From Parabacteroides sp. (GTDB lineage: Bacteria > Bacteroidota > Bacteroidia > Bacteroidales > Tannerellaceae): a stretch of DNA of 64,000 nucleotides. The translations under genes were made by a program, and so were the position numbers. Below are positions 17,626 through 25,545 of the stretch, in pieces (position 1 is the first letter of the stretch; each line of letters begins with the position of its first letter). The stretch covers positions 1 to 64,000 of the forward strand of contig JALFJR010000070.1 of assembly GCA_022775005.1 (NCBI GenBank), written 5' to 3'. The notes beneath the pieces were generated by a model that saw nothing but the letters and a program-made list of their open reading frames with translations, was not told the DNA's origin and did not search any database.

Positions 17626-18672
17626 TCAAAATATTCTCCTTTGGTTCAAAGCCGCCCGATACCGATCCGCATTGCGATTGTGTTCAGCCAAAGTAACCGC
17701 AAAGTTATGACGACCGGAGAAGTCCTCCTTCGCACACATATATAAATAAGCATGGTGCGTGTAGTGCAACACACTATTCAAACCACGCAAAGAGGGAATA
17801 CGTAAAGGGCCCGGAGGCAGACCGGTATGCTTATAGGTGTTATAGGGTGAATCCACCTCTAAGTGCGTAAACAGAATTCGACGCAAAGAAAAATCACCTA
17901 CGGCGAACTTCACCGTTGGATCGGCTTGAAGCGGGATACCCTTGCGCAAACGATTCAGATAAAGTCCTGCCACAACCGGATATTCATCAGCGGCTGCCGT
18001 CTCCTCTTCTACGATAGAAGCCAAAATAGAAACCTCAATCGGTGTTAAGCCAATCTCCGCCGCCAATCGCTTGCGCTCAGCTGTCCAAAAAGCATCATAC
18101 TCCCGTTTCATCCGTCGCATCAGCTGCTCCGCAGAAAGATTCCAATAACACTCATAGGTGTTAGGTAAGAACATGCAGGGAATCGTGGTCGGCGTAAAGC
18201 CCAAACTATCGCAATAAGATGAATCGTTGAGCAAGATAAGTAAATCTTCCTTACTTAACATCAACTGCTCATCAAGTCGCTCCGCCAAATCACTTTTCAG
18301 CCGTATATTATTAAAGGTAATCCGTGTAGCGACCTGTTGACCTCTCCTAAGGTTAGCCAGCAGATCCCAATTACTCATTCCTGATTCCACCGCATAACGT
18401 CCCGTCCGCATGTGTTCTGGATACTTCAACCAACTACTAAGCCATTTAAAATCGCCCAAATGCCCACAAGCAGCTGAATCCGACAACTGCTGACACAATG
18501 ACGCATAATCTTTCGTTTGATCAATATAGAGGTAAACCGTTTGCCTCGGATGGAAGTTAGGAGCCCATAATAGACGATAAACCGTTACACCACCCATGAT
18601 CAAACCAACTATCATGGTGATTAATAACATCCAACACAAACGTTTGGGACAAATCTTGCTCTTTTTCTTCAT
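17626..18672 (-). CDS. mltG: Endolytic murein transglycosylase MltG (YceG-like)
   Basis: 348 aa. One N-terminal membrane helix (about residues 10-32) followed by a periplasmic YceG domain. MltG cleaves nascent glycan strands and acts as a terminase during peptidoglycan synthesis. 'SILASIVEEETAAADEYPVV' holds the catalytic Glu (about 220-223), and 'LQADPTVKFAVG' and 'SPYNTYKHTGLPPGPLRIPS' are family signatures. A TATTTTTG element at 18703-18710 on the minus strand, about 30 bp upstream, is the likely promoter, shared with the TlpA-like gene downstream. Confidence 0.93.
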   Translation of the reverse strand: MKKKSKICPKRLCWMLLITMIVGLIMGGVTVYRLLWAPNFHPRQTVYLYIDQTKDYASLCQQLSDSAACGHLGDFKWLSSWLKYPEHMRTGRYAVESGMSNWDLLANLRRGQQVATRITFNNIRLKSDLAERLDEQLMLSKEDLLILLNDSSYCDSLGFTPTTIPCMFLPNTYECYWNLSAEQLMRRMKREYDAFWTAERKRLAAEIGLTPIEVSILASIVEEETAAADEYPVVAGLYLNRLRKGIPLQADPTVKFAVGDFSLRRILFTHLEVDSPYNTYKHTGLPPGPLRIPSLRGLNSVLHYTHHAYLYMCAKEDFSGRHNFAVTLAEHNRNADRYRAALNQRRIF

Positions 18673-18745
18673 GAATAAGCGATTGAATATCAGAATGAGT
18701 CACAAAAATACGATCTTTTTTCGAGAAAATGATACGGCAGAAGGC

Positions 18746-18775
18746 TTGTTTATTCAAAAATAAGTTCTACCTTTG
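18746..18775 (+). promoter_or_regulatory. Promoter of tRNA-Ser
   Basis: -33 TTG(T) at 18746-18748 and -7 TACCTTTG at 18768-18775 with a 19-base spacer. This is a full match to the Bacteroidetes sigma-ABfr promoter architecture. Confidence 0.75.
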
Positions 18776-18810
18776 CAACGCAAACGAAAAAAGGATGCAC
18801 AACACGGTAA

Positions 18811-18897
18811 GGAAGTGTGGGTGAGTGGCTGAAACCACCAGTTTGCTAAACTGACGTACGGGTTACCGTACCGGGGGTTCGAATCCCCCCGCTTCCG
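18811..18897 (+). tRNA. tRNA-Ser (anticodon GCT)
   Basis: 87 nt with a long variable arm, as expected for serine. The acceptor stem GGAAGTG pairs with CGCTTCC (18890-18896), with one G-U. The anticodon GCT is at 18845-18847 in the loop TTTGCTAAA and reads AGC/AGU. T-arm sequence GGGGGTTCGAATCCCCC is present. CCA is not encoded. A Rho-independent terminator follows. Confidence 0.96.
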
Positions 18898-18904
18898 CAT
18901 CGAC

Positions 18905-18939
18905 AAGGAGATTCTTCGAAAGAGGAATCTCCTTTTTTT
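18905..18939 (+). terminator. Terminator after tRNA-Ser
   Basis: 10-bp stem AAGGAGATTC / GAATCTCCTT with a 10-base loop and a T7 tract. Confidence 0.85.
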
Positions 18940-18959
18940 ATGGCTAAATCCTCTGAAAC

Positions 18960-18991
18960 AAAAAGGGGATGTGTCGATGACGCACCCCCTT
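18960..18991 (-). terminator. Terminator after the FadL-like gene
   Basis: On the minus strand, GGGGGTGCGTC / GACACATCCCC forms an 11-bp stem with one mismatch and one G-U, loop ATC, followed by TTTTT. It sits 30 bases past the FadL-like stop and is convergent with the tRNA-Ser terminator. Confidence 0.75.
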
Positions 18992-19021
18992 CCTCACTCA
19001 GTTTTGGCTATTTATGTGTGA

Positions 19022-20518
19022 TTAGAATGTGTAGTCGATACCCACACCAAACACCTTGTTCGTACGGCTATATACATTTGTTCCACTAACAACGCCTGTG
19101 TTGTAAGCCTTCTCGTAATCCGAGTACGTCGTCCAGAAATAGGCAACGTTCATCTTCAGATGCTCATTCAAGTTGATCTTCGCACCGAAGCCCAATGAAT
19201 AAGAGTCGCAGGAGAAGCTGATGTCGCTCTGGAACCCATCAGACAAGCCGTAATCCGTACGCTGGTAACCACCACTCAGCGTCACATACTTATGCGCATC
19301 CCACTCGATACCGGCCAAATACTCATTCGTGCCACGCTCCAAAGTCTTTTGCTTGTCATCGGCCATCGAAGCCTGCTTGTCGAAGTAACGGTGATACTCC
19401 ACGGTCGCACGCAAGTTAGGCAAGAACTCGTAGCCCAAGGCCATCGTCAACAACGCGGGAAGATCATTCGGGGTATTCACACCATCCTCGAAAGCCTTCA
19501 GTGCGCCTGTCGGATCCACCAACTTATGCGTCTTGTTCTCCAAGTTGAGATTGGTCATGAACTCATATTTCACACCGACAGTAAAACCTTTATAACGAGC
19601 GTCTACACCCAAGATCGGTGTCAAGCCCCAACCCTTCTGGTCACAATCGAGTGCCAAGTCGAACTTACCCTCGCTTACCAGTTCAGCAGGAATCATGCCT
19701 TCCACCTGACCTGCCAACTCCGGGTTGAGTTGCTGCACCAAACCCAATGCGGTTTGCAATCCTTTCTGGTAGGCCTGCAAATACTCGCCCTTAACACTGG
19801 AGTTCAAGAAGCCCTCATAACCACCAGAGAAATAGTTCATACGACCACCAGCAAAGACTGACAACCAATCGTTCACCTTATAGGTCACGCCCAATTGCAA
19901 ACCATAGATAAACTGACGACCCTCCAAAGCGCTCTGGATCGTGTACATATCGCTGACCGACTTACCAGCCATCGGACCCGTAGGATTCATCATCCCGTTA
20001 GCCAACTGAGCCGCACCCAAAGCGATATCATACAACGAACGTACCGAAGAGTCGAACATAGGCAAACCCTCGTCGAAAGAGCACTTTCCACCGCCACCTA
20101 CTACCGCAAAGGAGCCTGAGAACACCCAATTCCCATTCTTATAGGCAGCGAAAAGACTGGGAATAACCGGAGCAGAAGCCTTTCCTTTATAGAATTTGCT
20201 GTACTCATTACCACCCAGAGCCATCTGTCCCATACCCAGTTTGGAGAGATCCAAGCCTAAAGAGGCACCTTTATAGCGAGCATCGATATTACGATTCTGA
20301 GCTGCACTCTGGATGTTCAAGGAGAGGGTCAGTCCATCGTTCTCCATGAAAGCCAAACCAGCCGGATTGGAATAAACCGCATCGATCTCCGTAGATGCAC
20401 CTCGTGCGAGCATACGCAAGAAAGAGATATGCTGATTGGTGTTCGTCAAATAACCACCGGCAAACGCCAAGTTCGAAGCCATCCACATTGCGGCTCCCAT
20501 TAAGATTGTTTTCCTCAT
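19022..20518 (-). CDS. OmpP1/FadL-type outer-membrane transport protein
   Basis: 498 aa, signal peptide to about residue 20 (LAFA-GGYL). The FadL-type N-terminus 'NTNQHISFLRMLARGASTEIDAVYSNPAGLAF' is the diagnostic hatch/NPAG region of OmpP1/FadL/TodX proteins. The rest is an amphipathic barrel ending in 'VFGVGIDYTF' (C-terminal Phe for Bam recognition). It probably passes hydrophobic molecules such as long-chain fatty acids across the outer membrane. A TATATTCG element lies about 35 bases upstream. Confidence 0.9.
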   Translation of the reverse strand: MRKTILMGAAMWMASNLAFAGGYLTNTNQHISFLRMLARGASTEIDAVYSNPAGLAFMENDGLTLSLNIQSAAQNRNIDARYKGASLGLDLSKLGMGQMALGGNEYSKFYKGKASAPVIPSLFAAYKNGNWVFSGSFAVVGGGGKCSFDEGLPMFDSSVRSLYDIALGAAQLANGMMNPTGPMAGKSVSDMYTIQSALEGRQFIYGLQLGVTYKVNDWLSVFAGGRMNYFSGGYEGFLNSSVKGEYLQAYQKGLQTALGLVQQLNPELAGQVEGMIPAELVSEGKFDLALDCDQKGWGLTPILGVDARYKGFTVGVKYEFMTNLNLENKTHKLVDPTGALKAFEDGVNTPNDLPALLTMALGYEFLPNLRATVEYHRYFDKQASMADDKQKTLERGTNEYLAGIEWDAHKYVTLSGGYQRTDYGLSDGFQSDISFSCDSYSLGFGAKINLNEHLKMNVAYFWTTYSDYEKAYNTGVVSGTNVYSRTNKVFGVGIDYTF

Positions 20519-20677
20519 ACTGTGTGTATTTATTAATCAAAATCGGCCGCGAATATACACACTTTTCCCTATAATTGCACACCAATGGGCAAATTGTGCA
20601 GCACAAAACATCTTTTTTTGTGCAAAATCAAAACGATAATTAACGAAAATCGGTGGATGTAGGCGCAAGAAGGGGTA

Positions 20678-21514
20678 TCAGTAAAGGCTGAAGTCTTGCG
20701 GTTTGATCACAAAACCAACACGCAAAATGCTCCTGAATTGGTTATACTCCAACAGATTCTCGCCATACCCATTATAATATTGCACAAAAAGATATTGATT
20801 CTCGTTGTTATTGAACTTGTAGCTCAACTCCAACTGGGTGTTGAAGCTAAGCCACGTGAGTCGCTTGGTCAAGATCACCCCGACATTGAGTCGCTTATTG
20901 TCCGTCCGATAGTTGGCAGCCACCTGAAAGATGCCATTGTACTTCAAGATGTCGTCATTCTCCTTGCCATCAATCACGGGAATCCAACCTTTGAACTGCA
21001 CCTCCCAGTTCTTATTCAGCAAAACGGCTGCTCCCAAGGTTAGCTTGTTCCAGCTACGACTATCTATACTGTCTTTGCCGTTCGACTCATGCTCGATCAT
21101 CAGATAGGCCTTTCCGATGTATTTATTCTTCCGAATGATCAAGTGTCCCAGACCAATGCCCGGATTGAAATTCAGGTCACGCATCGGCAATGACTTTTGG
21201 AAGACATTCCAAAAAGCCTTCTGCGTGTATTGTAAGAAAAGATAGGAATCAAAAGGCAACTTACTCTTGGTCAGTCGTTGAGAGATACTGATCTGGAATT
21301 TCACATCCGAGTTGCGGGAGTTGATCTTCTCACCGATAGGAACTCCTCCCACGAAATAGTTATCTTTAAAGAGGGAAAAATAAGGCTGCTTATCTAAGAT
21401 AGCCCGCACACTGTCCGGGTTGTAAATTTCCTCATTAGCCATGGGCAACACCTGCGCCTCACTCCAACCACACACCAACCAAATCAACCAACTGATGATG
21501 AAGATCCGTCTCAT
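20678..21514 (-). CDS. Outer-membrane phospholipase A (PldA family)
   Basis: 278 aa from the ATG at 21514 (signal peptide 1-20 ending SEAQ); an upstream in-frame codon at 21586 lies above the promoter and is rejected. The barrel carries 'LFLQYTQKAFWNVF', the active-site 'EHESNGKDS' (His about 140, Ser about 142) with downstream 'SRSWNKL' (Asn), and 'QYYNGYGENLLEYN', all PldA hallmarks. PldA hydrolyses phospholipids that reach the outer leaflet and supports outer-membrane asymmetry. The FadL-type gene lies 159 bp downstream, a sensible lipid-related neighbour. Confidence 0.88.
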   Translation of the reverse strand: MRRIFIISWLIWLVCGWSEAQVLPMANEEIYNPDSVRAILDKQPYFSLFKDNYFVGGVPIGEKINSRNSDVKFQISISQRLTKSKLPFDSYLFLQYTQKAFWNVFQKSLPMRDLNFNPGIGLGHLIIRKNKYIGKAYLMIEHESNGKDSIDSRSWNKLTLGAAVLLNKNWEVQFKGWIPVIDGKENDDILKYNGIFQVAANYRTDNKRLNVGVILTKRLTWLSFNTQLELSYKFNNNENQYLFVQYYNGYGENLLEYNQFRSILRVGFVIKPQDFSLY

Positions 21515-21548
21515 ACCTTTACTATTATTGCTTTCCGCTGTTGTACAG

Positions 21549-21556
21549 CAAAGGTA
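21549..21556 (-). promoter_or_regulatory. -7 promoter element for pldA-like gene
   Basis: Minus-strand TACCTTTG, exact consensus, 35 bases upstream of the chosen ATG; it supports that start. Confidence 0.65.
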
Positions 21557-21633
21557 GTAAAAGCCCTCATCCGGATTTGTCCTCATTCACGTTATTTATA
21601 GGCTAAATGGCTTCAAGAATCACCCAATCCGCC

Positions 21634-21641
21634 TACTTTTG
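21634..21641 (+). promoter_or_regulatory. -7 promoter element for the MutS-like gene
   Basis: TACTTTTG, exact TAnnTTTG match, 4 bases upstream of the ATG at 21646, implying a (near-)leaderless transcript. It lies within the longer in-frame extension from 21607, so that extension would not be transcribed from this promoter. Confidence 0.6.
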
Positions 21642-21645
21642 CGCC

Positions 21646-23448
21646 ATGGAACAATTATATACTTTCTATGAGGAGCAAATCGCCCTCCATCACGCACATC
21701 TTGACGCACTGAAACATCGTATTCATCAGATCGGAACCCTTCGTCTGCTCCTTGTCATTGGGGCCATCGCTTCGATCACCTACTTCCGTGCAGAATCCAG
21801 TACGCTATTAGGCATGATTTTCATTGCCTTCGCCCTTCCTTTTGGCTTGCTCATGCTTGGACACAACCGTTTAGATGCTCAGAAAAGCCATGAGGAGACC
21901 TTACTGGAACTGAATCAAAACGAGCGAAAAGGATTAGATTATGACTTCAGTGCCTTTGATGGAGCACCCGAGAAAGCAGACAGCCAACACGCCTTCAGCC
22001 TGGATTTAGATCTTTTCGGAGCACCCTCGCTCTTCCAATCGCTCAACCGAACGGTCACCTCGTTCGGTAAGGAACAGTTAGCGAATTGGTTCTTACAACC
22101 CTTGGATCGGAAAGAGGCTATCGAACAAAGACAAACCGCCATCCAAGAACTGGCTCACCTCACCGACTTCCGGCAACAGTTCTACACTTTGGGACGCACC
22201 TTCGGAAAGGAACTCACGCAGCCCTTTGATCTCCAGCGGTTGCAACAACTCATTGATCAGCCTACCTCTTTCCGTACGCATAGCCTTTGGCGCATCTTTA
22301 TTTGGTTGATTCCTGCTCTATGGCTGCTTGCCGTAGGTGCCTATCTATTGGATTGGATTCCTGGCTCCTGCCTCAACCTACTGACCATTGGATCGTTGTG
22401 CGTCGCTTATGCCCCTACGAAACAGATCAACCGTCTCTACACGACTGTCAATAAGTTAGAGCATGCCTTCCGAGGCTATGCCGAGTTGATGCGCTTGATC
22501 GAACAAATGACCTTTAAGGCCTCTCCCTTGCGGGAGCTGCAAGCCAACTTGACGAACGAGCAGGAGTCTGCTTCACAAGCGATCCGACGACTCTCCCGCT
22601 ATATCGGAGGCTTAGATCAACGCTTTAGTTTGGCGGGCATTCTTCTGAACATATTGATCTTGAGAGATGTTCGTCATGCGTTATTGTTGGAGGAATGGAA
22701 GGCCACCTATGGCACGAAGCTTTCCCTATGGTTCGACACTTTAGGGCAGATGGATGCCTATAACTCGTTAGGAGGTTTCGCCTTCAACCATCCTGATTAC
22801 GTCTATCCACACCTGACAGATCACTACCTCACGATGGAGGGCAAAGGCTTAGGCCATCCCCTATTAGACCGGAGACGTTGTGTATGCAATGACATCCATG
22901 TGCCTAAAGCCCCTTGGTTCTTGATCATTACCGGAGCGAATATGGCGGGTAAAAGCACCTATCTGCGCACCGTAGGTATCAATTACCTTTTGGCTTGCGT
23001 GGGTGTATCGGTCTGTGCCAAAGAGCTGACACTCTGTCCCGCTCATTTGTTCACCAGCCTGCGCACCTCCGACTCCCTGACGAACCACGAATCTTACTTC
23101 TTCGCAGAGCTGAAGCGGCTAAGAATGATCATTGATCGCCTGCAAAGCGGGGAACGACTGTTCATCATTTTGGATGAGATCCTCAAAGGAACCAATTCCA
23201 TCGACAAGCAAAAGGGATCGTTAGCCTTGATGCGGCAATTAGTGGCTCAAAAAGCCTGTGGCATCATCGCTACACACGACTTGGTATTGGGCGATTTAGA
23301 AAAAGAATACCCCGAAGCGGTCAAGAACTATCGCTTCGAGGCAGATATAAAAGAAAATGAGCTATCCTTCTCCTATCAACTCCGAGAAGGGATAGCTCAA
23401 AATATGAATGCCTGTTTCCTAATGCGGAAGATGGGAATCACTTTTTAG
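21646..23448 (+). CDS. Membrane-anchored MutS-like ATPase
   Basis: 600 aa from the ATG at 21646. The C-terminal third is a MutS-type ATPase: Walker A 'GANMAGKST' (430-438), 'SLTNHESYFFAELKRL' and Walker B 'LFIILDEILKGTNSIDK' (about 505). Before it come a MutS lever/core-like helical region and, unusually, two hydrophobic pairs near residues 30-70 and 210-255 that look like membrane helices. The mismatch-recognition domain I of MutS (FxE) is absent. It is therefore a MutS-related protein and probably not the mismatch sensor; role unknown. The 3' end overlaps the convergent protease gene by 11 bp. Confidence 0.82.
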   Translation: MEQLYTFYEEQIALHHAHLDALKHRIHQIGTLRLLLVIGAIASITYFRAESSTLLGMIFIAFALPFGLLMLGHNRLDAQKSHEETLLELNQNERKGLDYDFSAFDGAPEKADSQHAFSLDLDLFGAPSLFQSLNRTVTSFGKEQLANWFLQPLDRKEAIEQRQTAIQELAHLTDFRQQFYTLGRTFGKELTQPFDLQRLQQLIDQPTSFRTHSLWRIFIWLIPALWLLAVGAYLLDWIPGSCLNLLTIGSLCVAYAPTKQINRLYTTVNKLEHAFRGYAELMRLIEQMTFKASPLRELQANLTNEQESASQAIRRLSRYIGGLDQRFSLAGILLNILILRDVRHALLLEEWKATYGTKLSLWFDTLGQMDAYNSLGGFAFNHPDYVYPHLTDHYLTMEGKGLGHPLLDRRRCVCNDIHVPKAPWFLIITGANMAGKSTYLRTVGINYLLACVGVSVCAKELTLCPAHLFTSLRTSDSLTNHESYFFAELKRLRMIIDRLQSGERLFIILDEILKGTNSIDKQKGSLALMRQLVAQKACGIIATHDLVLGDLEKEYPEAVKNYRFEADIKENELSFSYQLREGIAQNMNACFLMRKMGITF

Positions 23449-24232
23449 CGTATTTGGTTTTAATTTCCGGCAATGCCTTCTGAATGGCCTCGATACGAGT
23501 CGCATCACTCGGGTGCGTACTCATAAACTCCGGAGCGGAGCTACTGCCACCTGCCGACATCTTCTTCCAGAAACTGAGGGCAACTTCCGGATTATAACCC
23601 GCCATCGTCATAAAGACCAAACCCATATAATCCGCCTCGATCTCATGCTTGCGTGAGTAGGGCAGCATCACGCCATATTGTGCACCCACGCCATAGACCG
23701 TAGAGGCCAATTGCTGAACGGCCGCACTCTTGTTGCTCACCGCCTGTCCCAAGATAGCCGCTCCATATTGCGCCATTAGCTGCTGACTCATACGCTCGTT
23801 GCTATGTTTCGCCACCGCATGGGCCACCTCATGGCCAACCACCACAGCCAATTCATCTTCCGAGCCAATGATTTTCATCAAACCCTCATAGACCACAATC
23901 TTACCTCCTGGCATACAGAAAGCGTTCACTTGTTCGTCCTTCACCAAGCTAAACTCCCAGGCAAAATTCTTCACCTCACTTTCCAATCCATTCTGTTTCA
24001 GATACTGCTCAGTAGCCGCCGCAATCTTCTTTCCAACACGAGTCACCATCGCACTCTGAGTCGCATTACTCGACTTTGTGGCGGTCTTGATGTATTCATT
24101 ATACTGGGTTAAACTTGAAGTAAGCACCTCCTGATCAGACACCAACAACACCTGCTTGCGCCCCGTCAGAGGAACGCTCGAACAGCCTGCCAACAGCAGC
24201 AAAGCCATCGCTAAACACATTAACTTCTTCAT
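23438..24232 (-). CDS. M48-family zinc metalloprotease lipoprotein
   Basis: 264 aa from the ATG at 24232. Lipobox LLAGC near residue 17 makes it a lipoprotein. Peptidase M48 domain with the zinc motif HEVAH (His134, Glu135, His138) and the third ligand Glu in 'RKHEIEADYMGLVFM'. The N-terminal 'PLTGRKQVLLVSDQEV' is typical of LoiP/YcaL-like periplasmic M48 proteases, which degrade misassembled outer-membrane proteins. A TATCTTTG promoter element lies at 24259-24266 (minus strand). It is the next gene after the type IX secretion operon, but with its own promoter. Confidence 0.92.
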   Translation of the reverse strand: MKKLMCLAMALLLLAGCSSVPLTGRKQVLLVSDQEVLTSSLTQYNEYIKTATKSSNATQSAMVTRVGKKIAAATEQYLKQNGLESEVKNFAWEFSLVKDEQVNAFCMPGGKIVVYEGLMKIIGSEDELAVVVGHEVAHAVAKHSNERMSQQLMAQYGAAILGQAVSNKSAAVQQLASTVYGVGAQYGVMLPYSRKHEIEADYMGLVFMTMAGYNPEVALSFWKKMSAGGSSSAPEFMSTHPSDATRIEAIQKALPEIKTKYAKK

Positions 24233-24360
24233 AAACGTCATCAATTATTATGCGGCGACAAAGATACACTTTTGTTACGAGATAGTTCCTCTTCTCCTAA
24301 ATTCTTACGACTTTCATACTTTGAAGCCTCGATTAAGTATTGATTGCTTTCTACCCCGTA

Positions 24361-24490
24361 ACGGTGACCATCGGCACGTTAGAAACTGTGTTTCCTGAGC
24401 CGCCACGGTCGCTGCGACGTTAGAAACAGCATACTCTACCTCCACAACGGCTGTCGGCATGTTATCTTCTGCGGCGTACGGAACGAACGG
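24361..24490. repeat. Three imperfect ~43-bp tandem repeats beyond gldN
   Basis: Units begin with ACGG at 24361, 24405 and 24447 and share a block ACGTTAGAAAC (24376-24386, 24417-24427; decayed to ATGTTATCTT in the third). The third unit runs into the 3' end of gldN. The small GAAAC-TGT-GTTTC hairpin inside unit 1 could contribute to termination of the operon. Confidence 0.55.
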
Positions 24491-25535
24491 GAGCGGATTT
24501 CTGAGCCTTGGGCGCCTTAGTCGTAATAGCCTTAGCAGCCTTCTCTGTTGTGCTCTTGGCCACCGTCTTCTTGGCCTTCTTAGCGGCCTTCGGATCGGCG
24601 GCTACCTGCGTGGTATCGGGTTGATACCAAAGGGATTGCTCGAATCCCGTGAGCTGCGCCTCGATGCGTGCCTGCTCATTCTTGAGCGAATCGGGCGTAG
24701 GGCAATAGGCCTGCAACGGCTGGTTCATCAGGTTCTGCGTCTTGATGATCTCGCCCTCAAACATGCGGCGACGGAAATAGTCGTCCATCGTGAAGGTGGT
24801 GGCATTGTTGAGGTTGGAGGTCATGATCGTGGCGTTGCTGATGTAGGGACGGATATTCTCGTAGGGCAGCCAGAACATCGGCATCGTGGTCTCGCCCATA
24901 TCGCCTGTGGAGGAGAGGATCGGGCAGATAGCCAGGATCTTCACGTCGAAAGCGGAGTTGTTCTGATCGAAATACCAAGCCTCCTTCACGTAGTAGGAGC
25001 GGACATCGGCGGAGGGCACATCGCTCTCGTTGATGACGTAGGTAGGCTCCTCGCCACCCTTGCCGGGCACCTCCTCGTAGAGGATGTAGAAGCGGTCGAG
25101 CATATCCTTGAAGCGAATCAGATGCGCCTCGTCGAACTCTTCATAGCCATCCAAGTACTCGTATGCCTTGATCTTGTTGTCGCCCAAGAGCTGGAAAATG
25201 GTGGAGAAGAGGTTTTGCTGGCCGTTCATGGGGCGTGTGGGGTAATAGAGCGGGGCGTTGGGCTCCTTCATCAGATCGACCTGTCGATAGATGACACGTT
25301 GCCAACGGGCATTGCCAATCTCTTGTGTCAAACGCTCGTTCAGGTCTTGCGCCCGGACGGTCAAGTCGGGCAATCCGCTCTCCTTCTTCTCCTGACGCTC
25401 GCCACGGGAGGCCTGGGGCGAACGGCGGCGGGTCTGCTGGGTCGTCGTCTCCGTCTCGTTCTCCTCTTGCGCTTGCAGGGGCGTTGCCGTCCACAGGGAT
25501 GCCACCAAAATGGCTATGTAATACAGTTGTCTCAT
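24462..25535 (-). CDS. gldN: Type IX secretion system protein GldN (PorN)
   Basis: 357 aa, signal peptide to about residue 22 (PLQA). GldN/PorN is a periplasmic partner of the GldK ring and is needed for secretion of CTD-bearing proteins. The conserved middle ('VIYRQVDLMKEPNAPLYYP', 'FSTIFQLLGDNKIKAYEY', 'DYFRRRMFEGEIIKTQN') matches the family. Odd point: the last ~55 residues are a Lys/Ala-rich basic tail ('AAKKAKKTVAKSTTEKAAKA' ending VRRRR), longer and more charged than I recall for the family. Last gene of the operon, 10 bp after gldM. Confidence 0.93.
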   Translation of the reverse strand: MRQLYYIAILVASLWTATPLQAQEENETETTTQQTRRRSPQASRGERQEKKESGLPDLTVRAQDLNERLTQEIGNARWQRVIYRQVDLMKEPNAPLYYPTRPMNGQQNLFSTIFQLLGDNKIKAYEYLDGYEEFDEAHLIRFKDMLDRFYILYEEVPGKGGEEPTYVINESDVPSADVRSYYVKEAWYFDQNNSAFDVKILAICPILSSTGDMGETTMPMFWLPYENIRPYISNATIMTSNLNNATTFTMDDYFRRRMFEGEIIKTQNLMNQPLQAYCPTPDSLKNEQARIEAQLTGFEQSLWYQPDTTQVAADPKAAKKAKKTVAKSTTEKAAKAITTKAPKAQKSAPVRSVRRRR

Positions 25536-25545
25536 ACCGCGAATC

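Noticed and set aside
18811..18939. tRNA-Ser region as an integration site of a mobile element
   Set aside because: No integrase, no repeat of the tRNA 3' end and an intact terminator directly after the tRNA.
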